In this document: piece by piece, positions 1 to 7,297 of the stretch
How positions within the stretch are numbered: the stretch's first letter is position 1
Layout: each line of letters opens with the position of its first letter
Source: Pseudoalteromonas rubra
GTDB taxonomy: Bacteria; Pseudomonadota; Gammaproteobacteria; Enterobacterales; Alteromonadaceae
Reading direction: 5' to 3'
Length of the DNA: 64,000 bases
Assembly: GCF_001482385.1 (NCBI RefSeq)
Contig: NZ_CP013611.1
Span: 1,364,001-1,428,000 of the forward strand
Notes under the pieces: model-generated
Databases searched by the model: none
Told to the model about the DNA's origin: nothing
The model's input: only the letters and a program-made list of their open reading frames with translations
Made by a program: the position numbers and the translations under genes

Positions 1-29
1 GGGTTTTTCTCAGAACAACAAAGTCGAGC

Positions 30-635
30 TTACAGGTCGCCTTCGTTTTCAGATAGGAACTTAGCAACACCTTCAGGGCTTGCATCCATACCTTTTTTGC
101 CTTCAGTCCAGCCAGCTGGACATACTTCACCGTGCTCTTCGTGGAACGCCAGCGCGTCAACCATGCGCAGCATTTCGTCGATGTTACGGCCCAGAGGCAG
201 ATCGTTTACTACCTGGTGACGTACATTACCTTCTGAGTCGATCAGGAATGAACCACGGAAAGCAACGCCAGCTTCTGGGTGCTCAACGTCATATGCCTGA
301 CAGATTTCGTGCTTCACGTCAGCAACCAGGTCATACTTAACCGGACCAATACCGCCTTCGTTTACTGGGGTGTTACGCCATGCGTTGTGAGAGAACTGAG
401 AATCGATAGATACACCGATCACTTCAACACCACGCTTTTGGAATTCTTCGTAACGCTTGTCAAATGCGATTAGCTCTGAAGGACAAACGAAAGTGAAGTC
501 TAGTGGGTAAAAGAAAATAACCGCTTTTTTACCTTTAATACGCTCATGTAGATTGTAACCATCTACGATTTCACCGTTACCTAAAACTGCTGCTGCTGTA
601 AAGTCAGGTGCCTTGCGGCCTACTAATACACCCAT
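30..635 (-). CDS. 2-Cys peroxiredoxin (AhpC/Prx1 type)
   Basis: Reduces hydrogen peroxide and organic hydroperoxides in the cytoplasm by thiol chemistry. The 201-residue protein has the peroxidatic cysteine at Cys51 in DFTFVCPSE and the resolving cysteine at Cys172 in GEVCPAGW, so it is a typical 2-Cys enzyme. Its length fits the Prx1 subgroup. The reading frame extends 14 codons upstream, but the ATG at 635 is preceded by GGAG at good spacing and gives the usual family N-terminus MGVLVGRKAP, so I chose it. It appears monocistronic, with a roughly 300 bp upstream gap. No AhpF reductase is adjacent, so the reducing partner is probably a thioredoxin-type protein (inference). Confidence 0.93.
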   Translation of the reverse strand: MGVLVGRKAPDFTAAAVLGNGEIVDGYNLHERIKGKKAVIFFYPLDFTFVCPSELIAFDKRYEEFQKRGVEVIGVSIDSQFSHNAWRNTPVNEGGIGPVKYDLVADVKHEICQAYDVEHPEAGVAFRGSFLIDSEGNVRHQVVNDLPLGRNIDEMLRMVDALAFHEEHGEVCPAGWTEGKKGMDASPEGVAKFLSENEGDL

Positions 636-771
636 TGTTATCTCCAAATAGTTAGTTTGAGTTCCAAAGTTCCACACTCACACAGAGTGACACGGCCAAT
701 AAGGCAATGTGTTTCTGTATCACTGTGAATTGTCACTTATTATTGAGGCGTTTTATAAAAAAACAACCCTT

Positions 772-785
772 ATACCAATTGGTAT
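772..785. repeat. perfect palindrome ATACCAATTGGTAT
   Basis: A 14 bp perfect palindrome in the 313 bp gap (636-948) between the peroxiredoxin gene and the fadR terminator. Its half-site ATACCAATT matches the tips of two longer palindromic repeats at 11664-11744 and 20771-20935, so it may be a collapsed copy of the same family. A regulatory site for the peroxiredoxin gene is an alternative. Nearer that gene there is a short inverted repeat, CACTC/GAGTG, at 675-689. I see no gene in this gap. Confidence 0.5.
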
Positions 786-904
786 TATTTGGCGCTCAGT
801 TTATGCTGTTCCTTCTAAAGGATACAATCGAATTATCCGATAGCAGTCATCTAATAAATTGATGGCACAGTGATTAACCACCCTCACAACAATTTTCGGG
901 TACA

Positions 905-929
905 AAAAAAGCACCCTGAGGTGCTTTTT
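905..929 (-). terminator. rho-independent terminator of fadR
   Basis: GCACC-CTGA-GGTGC stem flanked by A-runs and T-runs on both sides, 20 bp past the fadR stop codon. It would work in both directions. Confidence 0.8.
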
Positions 930-948
930 CATGCGGGTCGGTTAACCC

Positions 949-1662
949 TTAATCCATGATGTCGTCAGGCATATCACCACGTAGCTGCTGCCAAATCTCA
1001 CCGGAGCGGTGACCGTATTTACGCATCAGTGCAATGGCACCGTCGTGCTCACCTTTTTCTGCCAGCGCTGTCAAATCAGCATAAAACTCGCGAGCAAGTT
1101 CGCGGGTACGCGGATCTGAGAAGTAATGACAGCCAATTTTTGAATAGAGCCCTTTGAATCCGTTAAGGATTAGCACATAAATTTTATTGTTGCCGGCACT
1201 GGCCAGCTGATGATGAACTCGGTAGTCGTACTCAGCAAACGCTTCTGCCGTATCTGCAACTTCCGCATGCTTAGACAAAATGTCGACCACAGATTGAGGA
1301 TTGAACTTAATCGCTGCACGCGTATAGATAGCGCTAATATTGGTGCGAGCAGACAGCAGCTGATCAGTCAGTTCAGGGACTTTGTCCTCGTCCAGCCGTG
1401 CCAGCGTCTCGAGAATATTCAGACCTGACGTTTCCCAGAAATTGTTTACCCGCGTTGGCTTACCATGTTGAATAGTCAGCCAGCCATCACGCGCCAAGCG
1501 CTGTAATACTTCACGCAAGGTGGTGCGAGTAACACCAATAAGCTCCGACAGCTCACGCTCGGCTGGTAAAATGGAGCCGGGAGGAAATTCGCCATTCCAA
1601 ATTGACTCGACAATATACTCCTCAGCAAAACCTGCTGGGCTCTTGGCTTTAAAGATTCTCAT
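949..1662 (-). CDS. fadR: fatty acid metabolism regulator FadR
   Basis: GntR-family acyl-CoA-responsive transcription factor that represses beta-oxidation genes and activates unsaturated fatty acid synthesis genes in Enterobacteria. The 237-residue product is very close to E. coli FadR (239 aa). The winged-helix region at about residues 30-70 contains [20 protein letters not shown], and the linker [19 protein letters not shown] is nearly identical. The all-helical C-terminal acyl-CoA-binding domain fills the rest. It is a single-gene unit with a clear terminator. A nested inverted repeat lies 36-72 bp upstream of the start. None of the usual FadR targets (fadBA, fadL, fabA) is in the window. 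Confidence 0.95.
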   Translation of the reverse strand: MRIFKAKSPAGFAEEYIVESIWNGEFPPGSILPAERELSELIGVTRTTLREVLQRLARDGWLTIQHGKPTRVNNFWETSGLNILETLARLDEDKVPELTDQLLSARTNISAIYTRAAIKFNPQSVVDILSKHAEVADTAEAFAEYDYRVHHQLASAGNNKIYVLILNGFKGLYSKIGCHYFSDPRTRELAREFYADLTALAEKGEHDGAIALMRKYGHRSGEIWQQLRGDMPDDIMD

Positions 1663-1697
1663 TTAACACCACTTTTGACAACATAAAGTACGTCGAC

Positions 1698-1734
1698 AAG
1701 CCTGTGCTTCTGTACGTAGCACACCGACAGGCTT
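1698..1734. repeat. nested inverted repeat upstream of fadR
   Basis: Outer arms AAGCCTGT (1698-1705) and ACAGGCTT (1727-1734) enclose an inner pair TGTGC/GCACA. It sits 36-72 bp upstream of the fadR start, where an operator or a leader hairpin would be. There is no T-run, so it is not a standard terminator. Its role is unknown. Confidence 0.45.
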
Positions 1735-1884
1735 CTGCAACTCAATAATCCACTGATTGTACCAGATGATTTAGAACTAACAAGGCATATCTGTGCCACT
1801 GTGCGAGCTCAGATAACATCATGAAGGAAAAGCACGAATAAAGGAACACACCAGGCCAAGTCGCCATACTTTTTTACCGGAACA

Positions 1885-2490
1885 TTAAGGTTTAACGCCG
1901 ATCCCCTGAACCACAGCAGCCAGCCCTGTATGGTATTGACCCTCTACAACCGGGCGTTCCAATTGTTCAAGGTGTGTCCAGTCCAGCCCCGGTAATTCTT
2001 CAGCCAACTGGGTTGCACTCAACATGGTTTCCACATCACTTCCACCTCCCGTCCCTAACAGGATCTGTTCAGGTGAATAGGCCTCTGTTAAAAACACCCC
2101 ATTGGGTTTAAGCGCCTTTACCACTCGCTGGTGTAATTGCGCACGCACAGGCTTTGCAAACGGTGCAAATATCGACACAATACTATCCCATTGCTCTATG
2201 CCCAGTTCAAACTCAGCCAAATCAGCTTGAATAAACCTGACCCGCACATTCATCGCCTCGGCCAACAGCCGTGCTTTCTCTATCCCTTTAATGGAGGCAT
2301 CGACAGCCGTTACCTCAAAACCCTGCTTAGCCAGATACACCGCGTTACGTCCTTCTCCTTCCGCCAGACTCAATACACGTTTGCCTTTAAGCTGCTTTAC
2401 TTTTGCCTTTAAAAAATCATTCGGCTCTGTGCCATAAGCATAATCGGATGCAGCAAAACGAACATCCCACATAGGATCAAAATTCATCAT
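1885..2490 (-). CDS. class I SAM-dependent methyltransferase
   Basis: Predicted small-molecule methyltransferase with a Rossmann fold. The 201-residue protein has SAM-binding motif I as VLSLAEGEGRNA (39-50), an acidic motif II in VTAVDAS (60-66) and motif III IQAD (87-90). It resembles the TehB/thiopurine-methyltransferase-like group, but the acceptor substrate cannot be told from sequence. The start is a double ATG after GAGGAG. It is divergent from a MerR-type regulator, with an 18-20 bp dyad between them, so it is probably that regulator's target (inference). Confidence 0.8.
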   Translation of the reverse strand: MMNFDPMWDVRFAASDYAYGTEPNDFLKAKVKQLKGKRVLSLAEGEGRNAVYLAKQGFEVTAVDASIKGIEKARLLAEAMNVRVRFIQADLAEFELGIEQWDSIVSIFAPFAKPVRAQLHQRVVKALKPNGVFLTEAYSPEQILLGTGGGSDVETMLSATQLAEELPGLDWTHLEQLERPVVEGQYHTGLAAVVQGIGVKP

Positions 2491-2527
2491 AGTCTCCTCT
2501 CGTCAAGTGATATAAACCATGCTACAA

Positions 2528-2547
2528 CTTAAAGTCGACTTTAGGTC
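2528..2547. promoter_or_regulatory. dyad operator between the methyltransferase and MerR-type genes
   Basis: Core AAAGTCGACTTT (2531-2542) is a perfect 12 bp palindrome, and the symmetry extends imperfectly outward. MerR-family proteins bind such dyads inside promoters with long spacers. The site lies between two divergent genes, one of which encodes a MerR-type protein. Confidence 0.6.
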
Positions 2548-2597
2548 AAGCACTGATAGGCACACTTTGCCTGCGATTTCATATCAAAGAGGAACAC

Positions 2598-3002
2598 ATG
2601 GATATTGCTGATGTCGCCAAAGCCTCCGGGCTGAAACCTTCCACACTCAGGTATTACGAACAAAAAGGCCTGATCCACAGCGCTGGTCGACACGGGCTAC
2701 GTCGCTATTACGACGCCACCGTGCTGGAGAAGCTCGCACTCATAAACCTGGGCCGTTTTGTCGGTTTATCTCTGGATGAAATCGGCCAGATGCTGCTGCC
2801 CAAGGGGGTAGACATAGACCGCGCCCTGCTGCGCCAAAAAACCGCGGAACTGGATAAGCAAATAGCCTCTATGCAAGCCATTCGAGACGGCCTCCATCAT
2901 GCGGCACATTGCCCGGCGCCTAATCATCTGGCCTGTCCGACTTTTCAGCGACTCATGAAACTGGCCGGAAAGCGCCTAAAGCCACAAAAAAGTAAACTTT
3001 AA
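2598..3002 (+). CDS. MerR-family transcriptional regulator
   Basis: 134-residue regulator with an N-terminal MerR winged helix (residues 1-70; DVAKASGLKPSTLRYYEQKG is the DNA-binding part), a dimerisation coiled coil (about 75-100) and a short C-terminal tail. The tail has Cys105 and Cys113 (HCPAPNHLACP), which could bind metal or sense thiol state, but this is not the classic mercury or copper pattern. The start follows AGAGGAA. It is divergent from the methyltransferase gene with a palindromic operator between, consistent with local control. The inducer is unknown. Confidence 0.85.
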   Translation: MDIADVAKASGLKPSTLRYYEQKGLIHSAGRHGLRRYYDATVLEKLALINLGRFVGLSLDEIGQMLLPKGVDIDRALLRQKTAELDKQIASMQAIRDGLHHAAHCPAPNHLACPTFQRLMKLAGKRLKPQKSKL

Positions 3003-3176
3003 CCACTTTTTTAAATACTGTGTCCAATCAGGTTTTATAAATAACAATATCAGACAGTTAAATGTTTCACTCGCATATTTTCAGTGTGCATTGATGTCAA
3101 TTCCGGCCAGATTTAGCAAGCCGACGATCTGAACATGTTAGCGTTCGGCATGATTTAAATTTAGCTGAGCATTACA

Positions 3177-4349
3177 ATGAACCAACCCAGACAAACTTTA
3201 CTCGACGTTATCAGAGGCACCGCCGTCCTCGGTATTCTGTTAATGAATATTCGTCTTTTCTCTGAGCCCTATGCCGCCTATTTCTCTCCCCTGGCACACA
3301 CAGACCAATCTATCAGTGGGCATCTGTGGTGGCAGATACAGTATCTTTTCGCTGATCAAAAATTTATGGCTATCTTTTCCATGCTGTTTGGGGCCAGTAC
3401 AGCCCTTATTTGCGATAAACAACTGACTATGGGCAAGTCGCCCTATGGCTATTACCTGAGACGGTTAGCCATTCTGCTGCTCATTGGTCTGATCCATGCC
3501 TACCTGATCTGGCATGGTGACATTCTGGTCTATTATGCTCTGTGTGGTCTGCTTCCCTTATTATTTATCCGTGTGCCTGCTTTGTTCACGCTGCTCTTTG
3601 GATTGCTGATACTGGCTGCTGGCAGCACCAACAGCCTGATGACTTTCAATGCACTCAAACACCTGCCAGACCCGGTTTTGTCCGAAGTCGTTGCACAACA
3701 CTTTGCCCATTCCGTACTCGTCAATCAGGCCGAACTGGACGCTTTCACTTCCGGTTGGTTAGAGCAAGTCAGCATGCGTACGCACCTGGCCGCCGAGTTT
3801 CATCTCTCAACTTTTCCTGCGTGGGGAGTCTTTCGGGTATCGGGTTTGATGCTAATTGGCCTTGCGCTCTATCGATTCAGGTTTATATCGGGTCACTTGT
3901 CTTGTCGCAGCTATCGCAATGTGGCGCTGCTTGCGACCCCTGCTGGCATGATTTTATCTTTCACCGGGCTGTGGCTTAACCAGCACCAACACTGGCAATT
4001 CCCGGAGTACTTTTTCAAAAATACACTCTGGAACTACTGGGGTTCTGTACTTACTGCATGCGGCTATATGGCTCTACTGGCCTATATCAGTAAGCGAGCA
4101 TGGCTGAAGCACTGCCGGGATTATTTGGGTCTGGTTGGCCGCATGGCACTGAGCAATTATTTACTACAAAGCCTGCTCTGTACGTTCTGGTTTTATCGAC
4201 TCGGTTTCTATGCCAATACCCAGGTATCGGGTGCTATCATCACTATCATGGTCGTCTGGGCTATCCAGTTATATGGCTCAAAACGATGGCTAGAACGCTA
4301 TTCTTCTGGACCCGTTGAATTACTCTGGCGTAACCTGTCAGGTCGTTGA
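3177..4349 (+). CDS. DUF418 (YeiB-type) inner-membrane protein
   Basis: 390-residue polytopic membrane protein. The N-terminus (RQTLLDVIRGTAVLGILLMNI) and FMAIFSMLFGASTALI are typical of the YeiB/DUF418 family. The C-terminal part, from about residue 230, carries the DUF418 region with GRMALSNYLLQS. The family is related in fold to acyltransferase-3 proteins and is thought to be involved in transport or modification of unknown substrates. The last 52 bp overlap the end of the convergent AraC-type gene. The 174 bp upstream gap holds no gene. Confidence 0.85.
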   Translation: MNQPRQTLLDVIRGTAVLGILLMNIRLFSEPYAAYFSPLAHTDQSISGHLWWQIQYLFADQKFMAIFSMLFGASTALICDKQLTMGKSPYGYYLRRLAILLLIGLIHAYLIWHGDILVYYALCGLLPLLFIRVPALFTLLFGLLILAAGSTNSLMTFNALKHLPDPVLSEVVAQHFAHSVLVNQAELDAFTSGWLEQVSMRTHLAAEFHLSTFPAWGVFRVSGLMLIGLALYRFRFISGHLSCRSYRNVALLATPAGMILSFTGLWLNQHQHWQFPEYFFKNTLWNYWGSVLTACGYMALLAYISKRAWLKHCRDYLGLVGRMALSNYLLQSLLCTFWFYRLGFYANTQVSGAIITIMVVWAIQLYGSKRWLERYSSGPVELLWRNLSGR

Positions 4350-5404
4350 GACTGAGTACGCCACTGTGCAGGAGTAAGCTGACGGTGCTTTTTGAATGCT
4401 GCATAAAATGAAGCGCGGGTACCAAACCCCGCGCGAAAAGCAATCTCTTCCACCGAATAATCTGTGGTTGTGAGCAGTTCAGCCGCCTGTCGGACACGGA
4501 AGCCATTGACATAGTCATGGTAGCCAGTACCAACATGTTCATTTAATAGCTGCGATAAATTATGTGGATTAAGCCCGACTCGCTCTGCCAATGTGCCTAA
4601 GGTAAGTTCACTGTCCAGAAACAGTTGCTCATCATTCATCAGGGTATCCAGTTTGCGCCCATAATAGGCTGACAGCGCAGGCGTCAAACCCGACTTTTGG
4701 TACTTTTTGCGCACTGCCAGACATTGCTGCTCGGTATAGATCACCTCAGGTGAACGGATCACCTGCCAGGCTATCAGCAGTAAAAACAACTGCAACGCTA
4801 TATTGATGAACATTCTGCTATGCGCCACTGATAACGCTCCGGCTGAATGTGAAATATGATAAATAATTTCAAACACCAAGATCAGCATATTGAGATAACA
4901 CAACGAGTGAAGCCAGCGCAGTTTGACTGGCTCAGAGGCGCCTGATGTCTCGCTGAGCAAATGAGATGTTTGTTTTAACCTGAGACAGGCGGCAATGACA
5001 TAGACTAGCTCAGCTGGTGCCAGTAACATAAGGGCTGTTTTATGCGCCATTAACGGCACTGTGAGCACTGACGTCTTGACCAGCACAATGTGCAACAAAA
5101 ACAAGCCTGTTGGCAAGAATAGTAAACACCGCTGTCGCTGACTGACAGTCTGATGAAGGGTCTGAGATCCCACGTATAAATAAAAAAACGGACCCAGCAT
5201 CAGTGCCATTGGCACGATAAAAAGGTGTAAGGTGTCACTGGTATCGCTGGCAATATCCAGCAGCTGAACCAGCCCAATTAACGCAAAATAGCTCAGCAGA
5301 TAACGGCTTTTTTTACGTAGTTTGTGATCCAAAGACAGCAATAAAAACGCAAATAACAAGCAGGTTGTCGCGCTACTTGCCAAAATGAGATCTTGAAATG
5401 ACAC
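4298..5404 (-). CDS. membrane-anchored AraC-family regulator
   Basis: 368 residues. The N-terminal 200 residues form about six or seven transmembrane helices, and the C-terminal 100 residues are an AraC/XylS DNA-binding domain. Helix-turn-helix 1 is LGTLAERVGLNPHNLSQLLNE and helix-turn-helix 2 is VEEIAFRAGFGTRASFYAAFKK. Such proteins probably sense a membrane or envelope signal. It starts 15 bp after the NUDIX gene ends, so the two are likely one transcript. Its 3' end overlaps the convergent DUF418 gene by 52 bp, which suggests the two are expressed under different conditions (inference). Confidence 0.85.
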   Translation of the reverse strand: MSFQDLILASSATTCLLFAFLLLSLDHKLRKKSRYLLSYFALIGLVQLLDIASDTSDTLHLFIVPMALMLGPFFYLYVGSQTLHQTVSQRQRCLLFLPTGLFLLHIVLVKTSVLTVPLMAHKTALMLLAPAELVYVIAACLRLKQTSHLLSETSGASEPVKLRWLHSLCYLNMLILVFEIIYHISHSAGALSVAHSRMFINIALQLFLLLIAWQVIRSPEVIYTEQQCLAVRKKYQKSGLTPALSAYYGRKLDTLMNDEQLFLDSELTLGTLAERVGLNPHNLSQLLNEHVGTGYHDYVNGFRVRQAAELLTTTDYSVEEIAFRAGFGTRASFYAAFKKHRQLTPAQWRTQSQRPDRLRQSNSTGPEE

Positions 5405-5419
5405 CTACACCTCAGCGTG

Positions 5420-5827
5420 TTAACTCAGCCCAGTGGGGTTTTGAGCCAATAAATTTTGCAAAGATAAAAACAAAGGTTGTGGCAAAGCATCGGATGAGAA
5501 CCAGCGCCACTGCAGACATTTATCAGGCTCCAGCAACTGGGCTTCACCCTCTAAGCACTCTCCCAGCACAAATAAGGTGATGTAGTGCTTACCTTCGGAT
5601 TCAAAAACATCATTGGTATAATCCAATTGTGTGATCCGGGTCAGTTCAAGGCCGGTCTCTTCCAGGACTTCACGTCGCGCACACTGCTCTATCGTCTCTC
5701 CAACTTCAAGGTGACCGCCTGGCGTCGCCCAGGTATGGGCACCATGCGCACCAATGCGTTCACCCAGTAAGATTTGTCCTCGGCGTTTAATCACCACGGC
5801 CACACCAACTCGTACAACAGACTGCAT
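5420..5827 (-). CDS. NUDIX hydrolase
   Basis: 135-residue cytoplasmic pyrophosphohydrolase with a complete Nudix box: Gly38, Glu44, Arg52-Glu53, Glu56-Glu57 and Gly59 match GX5EX7REUXEEXGU. The N-terminus VVRVGVAVVIKRRGQILLGE resembles NUDT15/MTH2-like nucleotide diphosphatases, so a role in nucleotide pool cleaning is plausible. The substrate is not certain. It is the first gene of a probable two-gene unit with the AraC-type regulator. Confidence 0.85.
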   Translation of the reverse strand: MQSVVRVGVAVVIKRRGQILLGERIGAHGAHTWATPGGHLEVGETIEQCARREVLEETGLELTRITQLDYTNDVFESEGKHYITLFVLGECLEGEAQLLEPDKCLQWRWFSSDALPQPLFLSLQNLLAQNPTGLS

Positions 5828-6001
5828 TGCTCATTTTTCCTTTACTATTTAATGGCACAGAAGATACCACATTTAGCCTTTGAAACACCTCTGTCCCTGA
5901 AACTATTATTACATTCAGCAGTCAAACTGCACGACTAGTCTGAAACCAGTTGCCCGGATGCAGTGACAAAGCCATAATAATGGGCAAAAAAAGGAACACT
6001 T

Positions 6002-6514
6002 ATGTTAAACAAACTTGCTGAATTTTCTCGCACCCGACTTGCCTGGGGCCTATTGTTTTTTTCTGCTTTTGTACTAGAAGCAATCGCCCTGTATTTCCAG
6101 TATGGTATGGGTCTTGAGCCCTGCATCATGTGTATTTATCAGCGCACAGCCACATTGGGTATTGTCGCTGCAGGCTTGATAGGACTGGCTTCACCAGCGA
6201 ACCTGCCTGTAAGACTTATTGCCATGAGCTGTTGGGGCGTATCGGCCATTTGGGGCTGGTTACTGGCAAAAGAGCACATTAGTATGCAAACCACCACAGA
6301 TCCTTTTGCTTTTACCTGTGACTTTGTGCCTAATTTTCCAAGCTTTATGCCGCTGCATGAATGGCTCCCGGCCTTCTTCGCGGCAACTGGCGATTGTGGT
6401 AATATAGATTGGTTTTTCGCAGGCCTGTCGATGCCTGGCTGGATGGAAGTCATATTCGCACTTTACAGCCTCTGTTTTATCGCCTTCGCCGCTGTATTTA
6501 TTGCTAAAAGATGA
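6002..6514 (+). CDS. dsbB: disulfide bond formation protein DsbB
   Basis: Inner-membrane quinone reductase that re-oxidises periplasmic DsbA. It is 170 residues with four transmembrane helices. The active pair is Cys41-Ile-Met-Cys44 at the end of helix 1. The second periplasmic loop has Cys106 and Cys132, matching Cys104/Cys130 of E. coli DsbB. The start ATG follows AAGGAA. The next gene begins 7 bp after the stop, suggesting co-transcription. No dsbA is nearby. Confidence 0.95.
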   Translation: MLNKLAEFSRTRLAWGLLFFSAFVLEAIALYFQYGMGLEPCIMCIYQRTATLGIVAAGLIGLASPANLPVRLIAMSCWGVSAIWGWLLAKEHISMQTTTDPFAFTCDFVPNFPSFMPLHEWLPAFFAATGDCGNIDWFFAGLSMPGWMEVIFALYSLCFIAFAAVFIAKR

Positions 6515-6521
6515 GAAGTAA

Positions 6522-6824
6522 ATGATTTTCAGACTCAGTAAACTTGCCGAATTAGATGACTTTGCACTGCGCGATAAACAACGTATCAAAGCACTGGCTC
6601 TGGCCCAGCTGTCGGCATCGCACAAGATTTTGCTTAATATAGCCAAACTTTTGCTACTGACGCCACTGTTTATGGCGCTGGCGTTTATAGAGGGCTGGCT
6701 TTTGCTACCTGTGCTACTTGTGTGTGGATTGGCATACCCTTTGCTAACCGTACCACTAGAAATACAGTTCGCCCGGCCTCATATGCACCACGCGATCTCA
6801 GAATTTCGTAAAAAACACTCCTAA
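6522..6824 (+). CDS. small inner-membrane protein, DUF6170-like
   Basis: 100-residue protein with a polar N-terminal half and two hydrophobic segments (about residues 36-57 and 60-78). It probably belongs to the small family DUF6170 of marine gammaproteobacteria, recalled from memory and not checked. It starts 7 bp after dsbB and is likely in the same transcript. Its function is unknown. Confidence 0.7.
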   Translation: MIFRLSKLAELDDFALRDKQRIKALALAQLSASHKILLNIAKLLLLTPLFMALAFIEGWLLLPVLLVCGLAYPLLTVPLEIQFARPHMHHAISEFRKKHS

Positions 6825-6826
6825 AG

Positions 6827-6847
6827 AAGTGGTGCACCGCACCACTT
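6827..6847. terminator. hairpin between convergent genes
   Basis: Perfect 9 bp stem AAGTGGTGC/GCACCACTT with a 3-base loop, between the end of the DUF6170-like gene and the end of the small - strand gene. There is no T-run on the + strand and only a weak one on the - strand. Confidence 0.5.
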
Positions 6848-6869
6848 AACTACTCGTCAGTTTTCAGCG

Positions 6870-7064
6870 CTAAGCACGGCAATCAGGTCCTTTGCTCAAC
6901 TCTTCACACCAGACCGTCCAGGGCTTAGTCGTGTATCCACCTCCCACCTGAGGTGTATTAGCCTGGTCCAATTGTTTATGTTGTTCATTCAGACGCTTAG
7001 CTTGCTGGTTTTTGACTGTAGTTTCATAGTTTAGCTTCCTTCTGAGTTGTTGTTTCGTGACCAT
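6870..7064 (-). CDS. small conserved-looking hypothetical protein
   Basis: 64-residue soluble, charged protein starting MVTKQQLRRKL and ending with a Gly-Gly-Gly-Tyr stretch and a Trp-Cys-Glu-Glu segment, with a second Cys near the C-terminus. The open frame extends 16 codons further upstream, but that part looks non-coding. The ribosome site at 7064 is poor. Support for a real gene is the protein-like composition and a hairpin 23 bp after the stop. Its function is unknown. Confidence 0.4.
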   Translation of the reverse strand: MVTKQQLRRKLNYETTVKNQQAKRLNEQHKQLDQANTPQVGGGYTTKPWTVWCEELSKGPDCRA

Positions 7065-7251
7065 CAAAGCACAAAAAACATACAGATGTGCAAAATAATG
7101 CATTCGACACACCCCATCACATTATTGAGATTTGCTGAGCACCCTGCTGGTGTTCTTCTGCGTAGTTGGGTTTGTGCAGCAGTCCTGCGAGGCGCAATTT
7201 AGCTGCTATACTCAATGGCAACGATCCGATAAATGGGGTCATTGGAGCCGC

Positions 7252-7277
7252 ATTATTCTCCAGGGAGTAGGAATAAT
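7252..7277. promoter_or_regulatory. inverted repeat upstream of the TonB receptor
   Basis: Imperfect arms ATTATTCTCC (7252-7261) and GGAATAAT (7270-7277), 20 bp before the receptor start. This may be an operator or may be chance in AT-rich DNA. It is not a convincing Fur box. Confidence 0.25.
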
Positions 7278-7297
7278 TGTCATCAATAAGGTACTGA

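Noticed and set aside
7252..7277. Fur box for the first TonB receptor
   Set aside because: Too few matches to the Fur consensus; kept only as a weak inverted repeat.
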